NCBI RefSeq assembly: GCF_015706575.1
Contig: NW_024037076.1
Coordinates: forward strand, 13,086,898-13,150,897
Direction: 5' to 3'
DNA from: Patiria miniata
Lineage: Eukaryota > Echinodermata > Asteroidea > Valvatida > Asterinidae
DNA: 64,000 nucleotides
Below the pieces are notes generated by a model. The model was not told where the DNA came from. It did not search any database and saw only the letters and a list, made by a program, of their open reading frames with translations. Both the position numbers and the translations under genes were made by a program. Numbering within the stretch: position 1 is the stretch's first letter; the number at the start of each line of letters is the position of its first letter. Shown in pieces: positions 50,001-63,700 of this stretch.

Positions 50001-53000
50001 TCCTTCCGTGGACACAACTACTGCAGATGTGACAACCGCAGCAGAACAGACGTCTATTGCTGATGCCAGTACAGTTGCAGTCACAACAGCAGGTGCAGAT
50101 ACTACTACAGCTGAGGGAACATCTCCTTCAGTGGATGTGACAACTGCTGATATCACAACAATGACAGAGCAAACAACTACTGTGGAAGCGACAACGATGG
50201 CTGTAGATACCACTAAAGCTGAGGTAATAACCAGTCCTGTGGTTGATACGACTGTTGAGGATGCGGTTACAACCGGAGCACAGACATCTACTGTTGTAGT
50301 CACAACAGTGTCAGCAGATACCACTACAGCTGCGTCGACAACCTCTCCCACAGTGGACACAACTACTGCAGATGTGACAACCGCAGCAGAACAGACGTCT
50401 ATTGCTGATGCCAGTACAGTTGCAGTCACAACAGTAGGTGCAGATACTACTACAGCTGAGGGAACAACTCCTTCAGTGGATGTGACAACTGCTGATACCA
50501 CAACAATGACAGAGCAAACAACTACTGTTGAAGCCACAACTATGACTGTTGATACCACTATAGCTGAGGTAACAACCAGTCCTGTGGTTGATACGACTGT
50601 TGAGGATGTGGTTACAACAGGAGCACAGACATCTACTGTTGTAGCCACAACAGTGTCAGCAGATAGCACTACAGCTGCGGTGACAACCTCTCCTTCAGTG
50701 GAGACAACTGTTACAGATGTGACAACTGCAGCCGAACAGACATCTATTGCTGATGCCAGTACAGTTGCAGTCACAACAGCAGGTGCAGATACTACTACAG
50801 CTGAGGGAACAACTCCTTCAGTGGATGGGACAACTGCTGATATCACAACCATGACAGAGCAAACAACTACTGTTGAAGCCACAACGATGGCTGTAGATAC
50901 CACTATAGCTGAGGTAACAACCAGTCCTGTGGTTGATATGACTTTTGAGGATGCGATTACAACAGGAGCACAGACATCTACTGTTGTAGCCACAACAGTG
51001 TCAGCAAATAGCACTACAGCTGCGGTGACAACCTCTCCTTCAGTGGAGACAACTGCTACAGATGTGACAACTGCAGCCGAACAGACATCTATTGCTGATG
51101 CCAGTACAGTTGCAGTCACAACAGCAGGTGCAGATACTACTACAGCTGAGGGAACAACTCCATCAGTGGATGTGACAACTGCTGGTATCACAACAATGAC
51201 AGAGCAAACAACTACTGTTGAAGCCACAACTATGACTGTTGATACCACTATAGCTGAGGTAACAACCAGTCCTGTGGTTGATACGACTGTTGAGGATGTG
51301 GTTACAACAGGAGCACAGACATCTACTGTTGTAGCCACAACAGTGTCAGCAGATAGCACTACAGCTGTGGTGACAACCTCTCCTTCAGTGGAGACAACTG
51401 CTACAGATGTGACAACTGCAGCCGAACAGACATCTATTGCTGATGCCAGTACAGTTGCAGTCACAACAGCAGGTGCAGATACTACTACAGCTGAGGGAAC
51501 AACTCCTTCAGTGGATGTGTCAACTGCTGATATCAAAACAATGACAGAGCAATCAACTACTGTTGAAGCCACAACGATGGCTGTAGATACCACTAAAGCT
51601 GAGGTAACAACCAGTCCTGTAGTTGATACGACTGTTGAGGATGTGGTTACAACAGGAGCACAGACATCTACTGTTGTAGCCACAACAGTGTCAGCAGAAA
51701 GCACTACAGCTGCGGCGACAACCTCTCCTTCAGTGGACACAACTGCTAAAGATGTGACAACCGCAGCCGAACAGACATCTATTGCTGATGCCAGTACAGT
51801 TGCAGTCACAACAGCAGGTGCAGATACTACTACAGCTGAGGGAACTACTCTTTCAGTGGATGTGTCAACTGCTGATATCACAACAATGACAGAGCAATCA
51901 ACTACTGTTGAAGCCACAACGATGGCTGTAGATACCACTATAGCTGAGGTAACAACCAGTCCTGTAGTTGATACGACTGTTGAGGATGTGGTTACAACAG
52001 GAGCACAGACATCTACTGTTGTAGCCACAACAATGTCAGCAGATACCACTACAGCTGCGGTGACAACCTCTCCTTCAGTGGACACAACTGCTACAGATGT
52101 GACAACCGCAGCAGAACAGACATCTATTGCTGATGCCAGTACAGTTGCAGTCACAACAGCAGGTGCAGATACTACTACAGCTGAGGGAACAACTCCTTCA
52201 GTGGATGTGACAACTGCTGGTATCACAACAATGACAGAGAAAACAACTACTGTTGAAGCCACAACTATGGCTGTTGATACCACTATAGCTGAGGTAACAA
52301 CCAGTCCTGTGGTTGATACGACTGTTGAGGATGCGGTTACAACCGGAGCACAGACATCTACTGTTGTAGCCTCAACAGTGTCAGCAGATAGCACTACAGC
52401 TGCGTCGACAACCTCTCCTTCCGTGGACACAACTACTGCAGATGTGACAACCGCAGCAGAACAGACGTCTATTGCTGATGCCAGTACAGTTGCAGTCACA
52501 ACAGCAGGTGCAGATACTACTACAGCTGAGGGAACATCTCCTTCAGTGGATGTGACAACTGCTGATATCACAACAATGACAGAGCAAACAACTACTGTGA
52601 AGCGACAACGATGGCTGTAGATACCACTAAAGCTGAGGTAATAACCAGTCCTGTGGTTGATACGACTGTTGAGGATGCGGTTACAACCGGAGCACAGACA
52701 TCTACTGTTGTAGTCACAACAGTGTCAGCAGATACCACTACAGCTGCGTCGACAACCTCTCCCACAGTGGACACAACTACTGCAGATGTGACAACCGCAG
52801 CAGAACAGACGTCTATTGCTGATGCCAGTACAGTTGCAGTCACAACAGTAGGTGCAGATACTACTACAGCTGAGGGAACAACTCCTTCAGTGGATGTGAC
52901 AACTGCTGATACCACAACAATGACAGAGCAAACAACTACTGTTGAAGCCACAACTATGACTGTTGATACCACTATAGCTGAGGTAACAACCAGTCCTGTG

Positions 53001-56000
53001 GTTGATACGACTGTTGAGGATGTGGTTACAACAGGAGCACAGACATCTACTGTTGTAGCCACAACAGTGTCAGCAGATAGCACTACAGCTGCGGTGACAA
53101 CCTCTCCTTCAGTGGAGACAACTGCTACAGATGTGACAACTGCAGCCGAACAGACATCTATTGCTGATGCCAGTACAGTTGCAGTCACAACAGCAGGTGC
53201 AGATACTACTACAGCTGAGGGAACAACTCCTTCAGTGGATGTGACAACTGCTGGTATCACAACAATGACAGAGCAAACAACTACTGTTGAAGCCACACCT
53301 ATGACTGTTGATACCACTATAGCTGAGGTAACAACCAGTCCTGTGGTTGATACGACTGTTGAGGATGTGGTTAGAACAGGAGCACAGACATCTACTGTTG
53401 TAGCCACAACAGTGTCAGCAGATAGCACTACAGCTGCGGTGACAACCTCTCCTTCAGCGGAGACAACTGCTACAGATGTGACAACTGCAGCCGAACAGAC
53501 ATCTATTGCTGATGCCAGTACAGTTTCAGTCACAACAGCAGGTGCAGATGCTACTACAGCTGAGGGAACAACTCCTTCAGTGGATGTGACAACTGCTGAT
53601 ATCACAACCATGACAGAGCAAACAACTACTGTTAAAGCCACAACGATGGCTGTAGATACCACTATAGCCGAGGTAACAACCAGTCCTGCGGTGGATACAA
53701 CTGTTGAGGATGTGGTTACGACAAGAGCACAGACATCCACTGTTGTAGCCACAACAGTGTCAGCAGATACCACTACACCTGCGGTGACAACCTCTCCTTC
53801 TGTGGACACAACTGCTACAGATGTGACAACCGCAGCAGAACAGACATTTATTGCTGATGCCAGTACAGTTGCAGTCACAACAGCAGGTGCAGATACTACT
53901 ACAGCTGAGGGAACTACTCTTTCAGTGGATGTGTCAACTGCTGATATCACAACAATGACAGAGCAATCAACTACTGTTGAAGCCACAACGATGGCTGTAG
54001 ATACCACTATAGCTGAGGTAACAACCAGTCCTGTAGTTGATACGACTGTTGAGGATGTGGTTACAACAGGAGCACAGACATCTACTGTTGTAGCCACAAC
54101 AATGTCAGCAGATACCACTACAGCTGCGGCGACAACCTCTCCTTCAGTGGACACAACTGCTACAGATGTGACAACCGCAGCAGAACAGACATCTATTGCT
54201 GATGCAAGTACAGTTGCAGTCACAACAGCAGGTGCAGATACTACTACAGCTGAGGGAACAACTCCTTCAGTGGATGTGACAACTGCTGGTATCACAACAA
54301 TGACAGAGAAAACAACTACTGTTGAAGCCACAACTATGGCTGTTGATACCACTATAGCTGAGGTAACAACCAGTCCTGTGGTTGATACGACTGTTGAGGA
54401 TGTGTTTACGACAAAAGCACAGACATCCACTGTTGTAGCCACAACAGTGTCAGCAGATACCACTACACCTGCGGTGACAACCTCTCCTTCTGTGGACACA
54501 ACTGCTACAGATGTGACAACCGCAGCAGAACAGACATCTATTGCTGATGCCAGTACAGTTGCAGTCACAACAGCAGGTGCAGATACTACTACAGCTGAGG
54601 GAACAACTCCTTCAGTGGATGGGACAACTGCTGATATCACAACCATGACAGAGCAAACAACTACTGTTGAAGCGACGACGATGGCTGTAGATACCACTAA
54701 AGCTGAGGTAACAACCAGTTCTGTGGTTGATACGACTGTTGAGGATGCGGTTACAACAGGAGCACAGACATCTACTGTTGTAGCCACAACAATGTCAGCA
54801 GATACCACTACAGCTGCGTCGACAACCTCTCCTTCAGTGGACACAACTGCTACAGATGTGACAACCGCAGCAGAACAGTCATCTATTGCTGATGCCAGTA
54901 CAGTTGCAGTCACAACAGCAGGTGCAGATACTACTTCAGATGAGGGAACGACTCCTTCAGTGGATGTGACAACTGCTGATATCACAACAATGACAGAGCA
55001 AACAACTACTGTTGAAGTGACAACGATGGCTGTAGATACCACTATAGCTGAGGTAACAACCAGTCCTGTGGTTGATACGACTGTTGAGGATGCGGTTACA
55101 ACCGGAGCACAGACATCTACTGTTGTAGCCACTACAGTGTCAGCAGATACCACTACAGCTGCGTCGACAACCTCTCCTTCAGTGGACACAACTGCTACAG
55201 ATGTGACAACCGCAGCAGAACAGACATCTATTGCTGATGCCAGTACAGTTGCAGTCACAAGAGTAGATGCAGATACTACTACAGCTGAGGGAACAACTCC
55301 TTCAGTGGATGTGACAACTGCCAATACACAACAATCACAGAGCAAACAACTACTGGTGAAGCCACAACGATGGCTGTAGATACCACTATAGGTGAGGTAA
55401 CAACCAGTCCTGCGATTGATACGACTGTTGAGGATGCGGTTACATCAGGAGCACAGACACCTACTGTTGTAGCCACAACAGTGTCAGCAGATACTACTAC
55501 AGCTGCGTCGACAACCTCTCCTTCCGTGGACACAACTACTGCAGATGTGACAACTGCAGCAGAACAGACGTCTATTGCTGATGCCAGTACAGTTGCAGTC
55601 ACAACAGTAGGTGCAGATACTACTACAGCTGAGGGAACAACTCCTTCAGTGGATGTGACAACTGCTGATACCACAACAATGACAGAGCAAACAACTACTG
55701 TTGAAGCCACAACGATGGCTTTAGATACCACTATAGGTGAGGTAACAACCAGTCCTGCGATTGATACGACTGTTGAGGATGCGGTTACAACAGGAGGACA
55801 GACACCTACTGTTATAGCCACAACAGTGTCAGCAGATACCACTACAGCTGCGTCGACAACCTCTCCTTCAGTGGACACAACTGCTACAGATGTGACAACC
55901 ACAGCAGAACAGACATCTATTGCTGATGCCAGTACAGTTGCAGTCACAACAGCAGGTGCAGATACTACTACAGCTGAGGGAACAACTCCTTCAGTGGATG

Positions 56001-56442
56001 TGACAACTGCTGATATCACAACAATGACAGAGCAAACAACTACTGTTGAAGCGACAACGATGGCTGTAGATACCACTAAAGCTGAGGTAACAACCAGTCC
56101 TGTGGTTGATATGACTGTTGAGGATGCGGTCACAACTGGAGCACAGACATCTACTGTTGTAGCCACAACAGTGTCAGCAGATACCACTACAGCTGCGTCG
56201 ACAACCTCTCCTTCAGTGGACACAACTGCTACAGATGTGACAACCGCAGCAGAACAGACATCTATTGCTGATGCCAGTACAGTTGCAGTCACAACAGCAG
56301 GTGCAGATACTACTACAGCTGAGGGAACAACTCCTTCAGTGGATGTGACAACTGCTGATATCACAACAATGACAGAGCAAACAACTACTGTTGAAGCCAC
56401 AACGATGGCTGTAGATACCACTATAGGTGAGGTAACAACCAG
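41085..56442 (+). CDS. Exon B of the giant mucin-like protein, main part
   Basis: This exon continues exon A after splicing. It opens with degenerate repeat (TNTTTADVRTSPVVDTATT, VTTRAAQTTTAEASS, GVYTTAEGTTASVGMTT), then settles into a 115-residue unit. The unit landmarks are DTTATDVTTAAEQTSIADAS, TVAVTTAGADTTTAEG, SVDVTTADITTMTEQTTTVE, ATTMAVDTTIAEVTTSPVV, DTTVEDVVTTGAQTSTVVAT and VSADTTTAAVTTSPSV. A typical unit has 41 Thr, 8 Ser, several Asp/Glu and no Cys; occasional Lys or Arg appears (AKDVTT, TRAQTS, TEKTTT). Three one-base deletions break the frame near 46460, 52599 and 55326; each time the identical protein resumes in the next frame. No substitution stop in the correct frame was noticed. 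The role is inferred as an O-glycosylated rod. Confidence 0.82.
41991..48590 (+). repeat. Higher-order repeat: six-unit block of 2070 bp in three copies plus a partial fourth
   Basis: The rare string CGACAAGAGC occurs at 41991, 44061, 46131 and 48200, at steps of 2070, 2070 and 2069 (one base lost near 46460). The rare Lys variant CTGTTAAAGC occurs at 43971, 46041 and 48110 with the same spacing. Variants AESTT, AKDVTT, TLSVDVSTAD and PSVDGTTAD recur in the same order in each block. The fourth copy diverges after about 48590. Confidence 0.85.
48413..53241 (+). repeat. Recent 2415-bp (seven-unit) tandem duplication in array 2
   Basis: The segment 48413-50827 is repeated at 50828-53241. GATATGACTTTTGAGG recurs at an offset of exactly 2415 (48520 and 50935), as do VVVTTVSADTT, SPTVDTTTAD, DIKTMTEQS and TEKTTT. 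By eye I saw about three substitutions and one one-base deletion (52599) between copies. Breakpoints are uncertain within about 100 bp. Confidence 0.85.
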
Positions 56443-59400
56443 TCCTTGGTTGATACGACTGTTGAGGATGCAGTTACAACAGGAGCTCAGATACCTACTG
56501 TTGTAGCCACAACAGTGTCACAGATACCACTACAGCTGCGTCGACACCTCTCCTTCAGTGGACACAACTGCTACAGATGTGACAACCGCAGCAGAACAGA
56601 CATCTATGGCTGATGCCAGTACAGTTGCAGTCACAACAGCAGGTGCAGATACTACTACAGCTGAGGAACAACTCCTTCAGTGGATGTGACAACTGCTGAT
56701 ACCACAACAAACAATGACAGAGCAAACAACACTGTTGAAGCCACAACGATGGCTTTAGATACCCACTATAGGTGAGGGTAACAACCAGTCCTGCGATTGA
56801 TACGACTGTTGAGGATGCGGTTACAACAGGAGGACAGACACTACTGTTATAGCCACAACAGTGTCAGCAGATACCACTACAGCTGCGTCGACAACCTCTC
56901 CTTCAGTGGACACAACTGCTACAGATGTGACAACCGCAGCAGAAACAGACATCTATTGCTGATGCCAGTACAGTTGCAGTCACAACAGCAGGTGCAGATA
57001 CTACTACAGCTGAGGGAACAACTCCTTCAGTGGATGTGACAACTGCTGATATCACAACAATGACAGAGCAAACAACTACTGTTGAAGCGACACACGATGG
57101 CTGTAGATACCACTAAAGCTGAGGTAACAACCAGTCCTGTGGTTGATACGACTGTTGAGGATGCAGTTACAACTGGAGCACAGACATCTACTGTTCTAGC
57201 CACAACAGTGTCCGCAGATACCACTACAGCTGCGTCGACAACCTCTCCTTCAGTGGACACAACTGCTACAGATGTGACAACCGAAGCAGAACAGACATCT
57301 ATTGCTGATGCCAGTACAGTTGCAGTCACAACAGCAGTGCAGATACTACTACAGCTGAGGGAAACATCTCCTTCAGTGGATGTGACAACTGCTGATATCA
57401 CAACAATGACAGAGCAGCAACTACCTTGAAGCGACAACGATGGCTGTATATACCACTAAAGCTGAGGTAACAACCAGTCCTGTGGTTGATACGACTGTTG
57501 AGGATGCAGTTACAACAGGAAACAGACATCTACTGTTGTAGCCACAACAGTGTCAGCAGATACCACTACAGCTGCGTCGACAACCTCTCCTTCAGTGGAC
57601 ACAACTGCTACAGATGTGACAACCGCAGCAGAACAGACATCTATTGCTGATGCCAGTACAGTTGCAGTCACAACAGCAGGTGCAGATACTACTACAGCTG
57701 AGGGAACATCTCCTTCAGTGGATGTGACAACTGCTGATATCACAACAATGACAGAGCAACAACTACTGTTGAAGCGACAACGATGGCTGTAGATACCACT
57801 ACCACTAAAGCTAGGTAACAACCAGTCCTGTGGTTGATACGACTGTTGAGGATGCAGTTACAACAGGAGCACAGACACCTACTGTTCTAGCCACAACAGT
57901 GTCAGCAGATACCACTACAGCTGCGTCGAAAACCTCTCCTTCAGTGGACACAACTGCTACAGATGTGACAACCGAAGCAGAACAGACATCTATTGCTGAT
58001 GCCAGTACAGTTGCAGTCACAACAGCAGGTGCAGATACTACTACAGCTGAGGGAACAACTCCTTCAGTGGATGTGACAACTGCTGATATCACAACAATGA
58101 CAGAGCAAACAACTACTGTTGAAGCCACAACGATGGCTGTAGATACCACTAAGGTGAGGTAACAACCAGTCCTGTGGTTGATACGACTGTTGAGGATGCG
58201 GTTACAACAGGAGCACAGACACTACTGTGTTGTAGCCACAACAGTGTCAGCAGATACCACTACAGCTGCGTCGACAACCTCTCCTTCAGTGGACACAACT
58301 GCTACTGCAGATGTGACAACCGCAGCAGAACAGACATCTATTGCTGATGCCAGTACAGTTGCAGTCACAACAGCAAGTGCAGATACTACTACAGCTGAGG
58401 GAACAACTCCTTCAGTGGATGTGACAACTGCTGATATCACAACAATGACAGAGCAAACAACTACTGTTGAAGCCACAACGATGGCTGTAGATACCACTAG
58501 GTGAGGTAACAACCAGTCCTGCGGTTGATACGACTGTTGAGGATGCGGTTACAACAGGAGCACCACCACACTGTTGTAGCCACAACAGTGTCAGCAGATA
58601 CCACTACAGCTGCGTCGACAACCTCTCCTTCAGTGGACACAACTGCTACAGATGTGACAACCGCAGCAGAACAGACATCTATTGCTGATGCCAGTACAGT
58701 TGCAGTCACAACAGCAGGTGCAGTTATTACTACAGCTGAGGGAACAACTCCTTCAGTGGATGTGACAACTGCTGATATCACACAACAATGACAGAGCAAA
58801 CAACTACTGTTGAAGCCACAACGATGGCTGTAGATACCACTATAGGTGAGGTAACAACCAGTCCTGCGGTTGATACGACTGTTGAGGATGCAGTTACAAC
58901 AGGAGCACAGACACCTACTGTTGTAGCCACAACAGTGTCAGCAGATACCACTACAGCTGCGTCGACAACCTCTCCTTCAGTGACACAACTGCTACAGATG
59001 TGACAACCGCAGCAGAACAGACATCTATTGCTGATGCCAGTACAGTTGCAGTCACAACAGCAGGTGCAGATACTACTACAGCTGAGGGAACAACTCCTTC
59101 AGTGGATGTGACAACTGCTGATATCACAACAATGACAGAGCAAACAACTACTGTTGAAGCCACAACGATGGCTGTAGATACCACTAAAGGTGAGGTAACA
59201 ACAGTCCTGTGGTTGATACGACTGTTGAGGATGCGGTTACAACAGGAGCACAGACACCTACTGTTCTAGCCACAACAGTGTCCGCAGATACCACTACAGC
59301 TGCGTCGACAACCTCTCCTTCAGTGGACAACACACTGCTACAGATTGTGAACCGAAGCAAACAGACATCTATTGCTGATGCCAGTACAGTTGCAGTCACA

Positions 59401-60279
59401 ACAGCAGGTGCAGATACTACTACAGCTGAGGGAACAACTCCTTCAGTGGATGTGACAACTGCTGATATCACAACAATGACAGAGCAAACAACTACTGTTG
59501 AAGCGACATTGATGGCTGTAGATACCACTAAAGCTGAGTAACAACCAGTCCTGTGGTTGATACGACTGTTGAGGATGCGGTTTACAACAGGAGCACAGAC
59601 ACTCTACTGTTGTAGCCACAACAGTGTCAGCAGATACCACTACAGCTGCGTCGACAACCTCTCCTTCAGTGGACACAACTGCTACAGATGTGACAACCGC
59701 AGCAGAACAGACATCTATTGCTGATGCCAGTACAGTTGCAGTCACAACAGCAAGTGCAGATACTACTACAGCTGAGGGAACAACTCCTTCAGTGGATGTG
59801 ACAACTGCTGACAAACCACAACAATGACAGAGCAAACAACTACTGTTGAAGCCACAACGATGGCTGTAGATACCACTATAGTGAGGTAACAACCAGTCCT
59901 GCGGTTGATACGACTGTTGAGGATGCGGTTACAACAGGAGCACAGACACCTACTGTTCTAGCCACAACAGTGTCAGCAGATACCACTACAGCTGCGTCGA
60001 CAACCTCTCCTTCAGTGGACACAACTGCTACAGATGTGACAACCGCAGCAGAACAGACATCTATTGCTGATGCCAGTACAGTTGCAGTCACAACAGCAGG
60101 TGCAGATACTACTACAGCTGAGGAAACACTCCTTCAGTGGATGTGACAACTGCTGATATCACAACAATGACAGAGCAAACAACTACTGTTGAAGCCACAA
60201 CGATGGCTGTAGATACCACTATAGGTGAGGTAACAACCAGTCCTGGGTTGATACGACTGTTGAGGATGCAGTTACAACA
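56443..60279 (+). other. Exon B repeat with dense small indels (probable low-quality sequence)
   Basis: The 345-bp units continue and match their neighbours closely in substitutions, but more than 30 insertions or deletions of mostly one or two bases scatter the frame. Examples are GTGTCACAGATACC for GTGTCAGCAGATACC near 56520, AGAAACAGACAT near 56941 and GGTTTACAAC near 59580. The zone ends at the assembly gap, and beyond the gap the frame is clean for 3.2 kb. A real decayed block is possible but less likely; the sequence should be treated as coding repeat of poor base accuracy. Confidence 0.75.
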
Positions 60280-60779
60280 NNNNNNNNNNNNNNNNNNNNN
60301 NNNNNNNNNNNNNNNNNNNNNNNNNNNNNNNNNNNNNNNNNNNNNNNNNNNNNNNNNNNNNNNNNNNNNNNNNNNNNNNNNNNNNNNNNNNNNNNNNNNN
60401 NNNNNNNNNNNNNNNNNNNNNNNNNNNNNNNNNNNNNNNNNNNNNNNNNNNNNNNNNNNNNNNNNNNNNNNNNNNNNNNNNNNNNNNNNNNNNNNNNNNN
60501 NNNNNNNNNNNNNNNNNNNNNNNNNNNNNNNNNNNNNNNNNNNNNNNNNNNNNNNNNNNNNNNNNNNNNNNNNNNNNNNNNNNNNNNNNNNNNNNNNNNN
60601 NNNNNNNNNNNNNNNNNNNNNNNNNNNNNNNNNNNNNNNNNNNNNNNNNNNNNNNNNNNNNNNNNNNNNNNNNNNNNNNNNNNNNNNNNNNNNNNNNNNN
60701 NNNNNNNNNNNNNNNNNNNNNNNNNNNNNNNNNNNNNNNNNNNNNNNNNNNNNNNNNNNNNNNNNNNNNNNNNNNNNNN
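60280..60779. other. Assembly gap, exactly 500 N
   Basis: Five hundred consecutive N inside array 2. The round number points to a placeholder of unknown true size, so the array length cannot be read from the coordinates. Confidence 0.98.
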
Positions 60780-63700
60780 CAGCTGCGTCGACAACCTCTC
60801 CTTCAGTGGACACAACTGCTACAGATGTGACAACTGCAGCAGAACAGACATCTATTGCTGATGCCAGTACAGTTGCAGTCACAACAGCAGGTGCAGTAAT
60901 TACTACAGCTGAGGGAACAACTCCTTCAGTGGATGTGACAACTGCTGATATCACAACAATGACAGAGCAAACAACTACTGTTGCAGCCTCAACGATGGCT
61001 GTAGATACCACTATAGGTGAGGTAACAACCAGTCCTGCGGTTGATACGACTGTTGAGGATGCAGTTACAACAGGAGCACAGACACCTACCGTTGTAGCCA
61101 CAACAGTGTCAGCATATACCACTACAGCTGCGTCGACAACCTCTCCTTCAGTGGATACAACTGCTGCAGATGTGACAACCGCAGCTGAACAGACATCGAT
61201 TGCTGATGCCAGTACAGTTGCAGTCACAACAACAGGTGCAGATACTACTACAGCTGAGGGAACAACTCCTTCAGTGGATGTGTCAACTGCTGATATCACA
61301 ACAATGACAGAGCAAACAACTGCTGTTGAAGCCTCAACGATGGCTGTAGATACCACTCAAGCTGAGGTAACAACCAGTCCTCCGGTTGATACGACTGTTG
61401 AGGATGCGGTTACAACAGGAGCACAGACATCTACTGTTGTAGCCACAACAATGTCAGCAGATACCACTTCAGCTGCGTCGACAACCTCTCCTTCAGTGGA
61501 CACAACTGCTACAGATGTTACAACCGCAGCAGAACAGACATCTATTGCTGATGCTAGTACAGTTGCAGTCACAACAGCAGGTGCAGATACTACTACAGCT
61601 GAGGGAACAACTCCTTCAGTGGATGTGACAACTGCTGATACCACAACAATGACAGAGCAAACAACTACTGTTGAAGCCACAACGATGGCTGTAGATACCA
61701 CTGTAGGTGAGGTAACAACCAGTCCTGCGATTGATACGACTGTTGAGGATGCGGTTACAACAGGAGCACAGACACCTACTGTTAAAGCCACAACAGTGTC
61801 AGCAGATACCACTACAGCTGCGTCGACAACCTCTCCTTCAGTGGACACAACTGCTACAGATGTGACAACCTCAGCAGAACAGACATCTATTGCTGATGCC
61901 AGTACAGTTGCAGTCACAACAACAGGTGCAGATACTACTACAGCTGAGGGAACAACTCCTTCAGTGGATGTGACAACTGCTGATATCACAACAATGACAG
62001 AGCAAACAACTACTGTTGAAGCGACGACGATGGCTGTAGATACCACTAAAGCTGAGGTAACAACCAGTCCTGCGGTTGATACGACTGTTGAGGATGCGGT
62101 TACAACAGGAGCACAGACATCTACTGTTCTAGCAACAACAGTGTCCGCAGATACCACTACAGCTGCGTCGACAACCTCTCCTGCTGTGGACACAACTGCT
62201 ACAGATGTGACAACCGAAGCAGAACAGACATCGATTGCTGATGCCAGTACAGTTGCAGTCACAACAGCAGGTGCAGATACTACTACAGCTGAGGGAACAA
62301 CTCCTTCAGTGGATGTGACAACTGCTGATATCACAACAATGACAGAGCAAACAACTACTGTTGAAGCCACAACGATGGCTGTAGATACCACTATAGGTGA
62401 GGTAACAACCAGTCCTTTGGTTGATACGACTGTTGAGGATGCGGTTACAACAGGAGCACAGACACCTTCTGTTGTAGCCACAACAGTGTCAGCAGATACC
62501 ACTACAGCTGCGTCGACAACCTCTCCTTCAGTGGACACAACTGCTACAGATGTGACAACTGCAGCAGAACAGACATCTATTGCTGATGCCAGTACAGTTG
62601 CAGTCACAACAGCAGGTGCAGTAATTACTACAGCTGAGGGAACAACTCCTTCAGTGGATGTGACAACTGCTGATATCACAACAATGACAGAGCAAACAAC
62701 TACTGTTGCAGCCTCAACGATGGCTGTAGATACCACTATAGGTGAGGTAACAACCAGTCCTGCGGTTGATACGACTGTTGAGGATGCAGTTACAACAGGA
62801 GCACAGACACGTACCGTTGTAGCCACAACAGTGTCAGCAGATACCACTACAGCTGCGTCGACAACCTCTCCTTCAGTGGATACAACTGCTGCAGATGTGA
62901 CAACCGCAGCAGAACAGACATCTATTGCTGATGCCAGTACAGTTGCAGTCACAACAACAGGTGCAGATACTACTACAGCTGAGGGAACGACTCCTTCAGT
63001 GGATGTGACAACTGCTGATATCACAACAATGACAGAGCAAACAACTACTGTTGAAGCCTCAACGATGGCTGTAGATACCACTAAAGCTGAGGTAACAACC
63101 AGTCCTCCGGTTGATACGACTGTTGAGGATGCGGTTACAACAGGAGCACAGACATCTACTGTTGTAGCCACAACAATGTCAGCAGATACCACTTCAGCTG
63201 CGTCGACAACCTCTCCTTTAGTGGACACAACTGCTACAGATGTGACAACCGCAGCAGAACAGACATCTATTGCTGATGCCAGTACAGTTGCAGTCACAAC
63301 AGCAGGTGCAGATACTACTACAGCTGAGGGAACAACTCCTTCAGTGGATGTGACAACTGCTGATATCACAACAATGACAGAGCAAACAACTACTGTTGAA
63401 GCCACAACGATGGCTGTAGATACCACTATAGGTGAGGTAACAACCAGTCCTTTGGTTGATACGACTGTTGAGGATGCAGTTACAACAGGAGCACAGATAT
63501 CTACTGTTCTAGCCACAACAGTGTCAGCAGATACTACTACAGCTGCGTCGACAACCTCTCCTTCAGTGGACACAACTTCTACCGATGTGACAACCGCAGC
63601 AGAACAGACATCGATCGCTGATGCCAGTACAGTTGCAGTCACAACAGCAGGTGCAGATACTACTACAGCTGAGGGAACAACTCCTTCAGTGGATGTGACA

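Noticed and set aside
41053-56421. Antisense open frames of up to about 2,050 codons through array 2 (also shorter ones in array 1)
   Set aside because: They are a by-product of the repeat. In this antisense frame a stop needs a sense codon starting TA, or a codon ending T followed by CA (His/Gln). Array 2 has almost no Tyr and its Gln codons follow A-ending codons, so no stop can arise. In array 1, where GCT CAG (Ala-Gln) is common, the antisense frame is broken at those sites. The product would be an implausible Val/Ala-rich hydrophobic repeat.
56443-60279. A pseudogenised segment of the mucin exon
   Set aside because: Only indels accumulate, with no matching rise in substitutions. The zone is bounded by an assembly gap, and the frame is intact on the far side.
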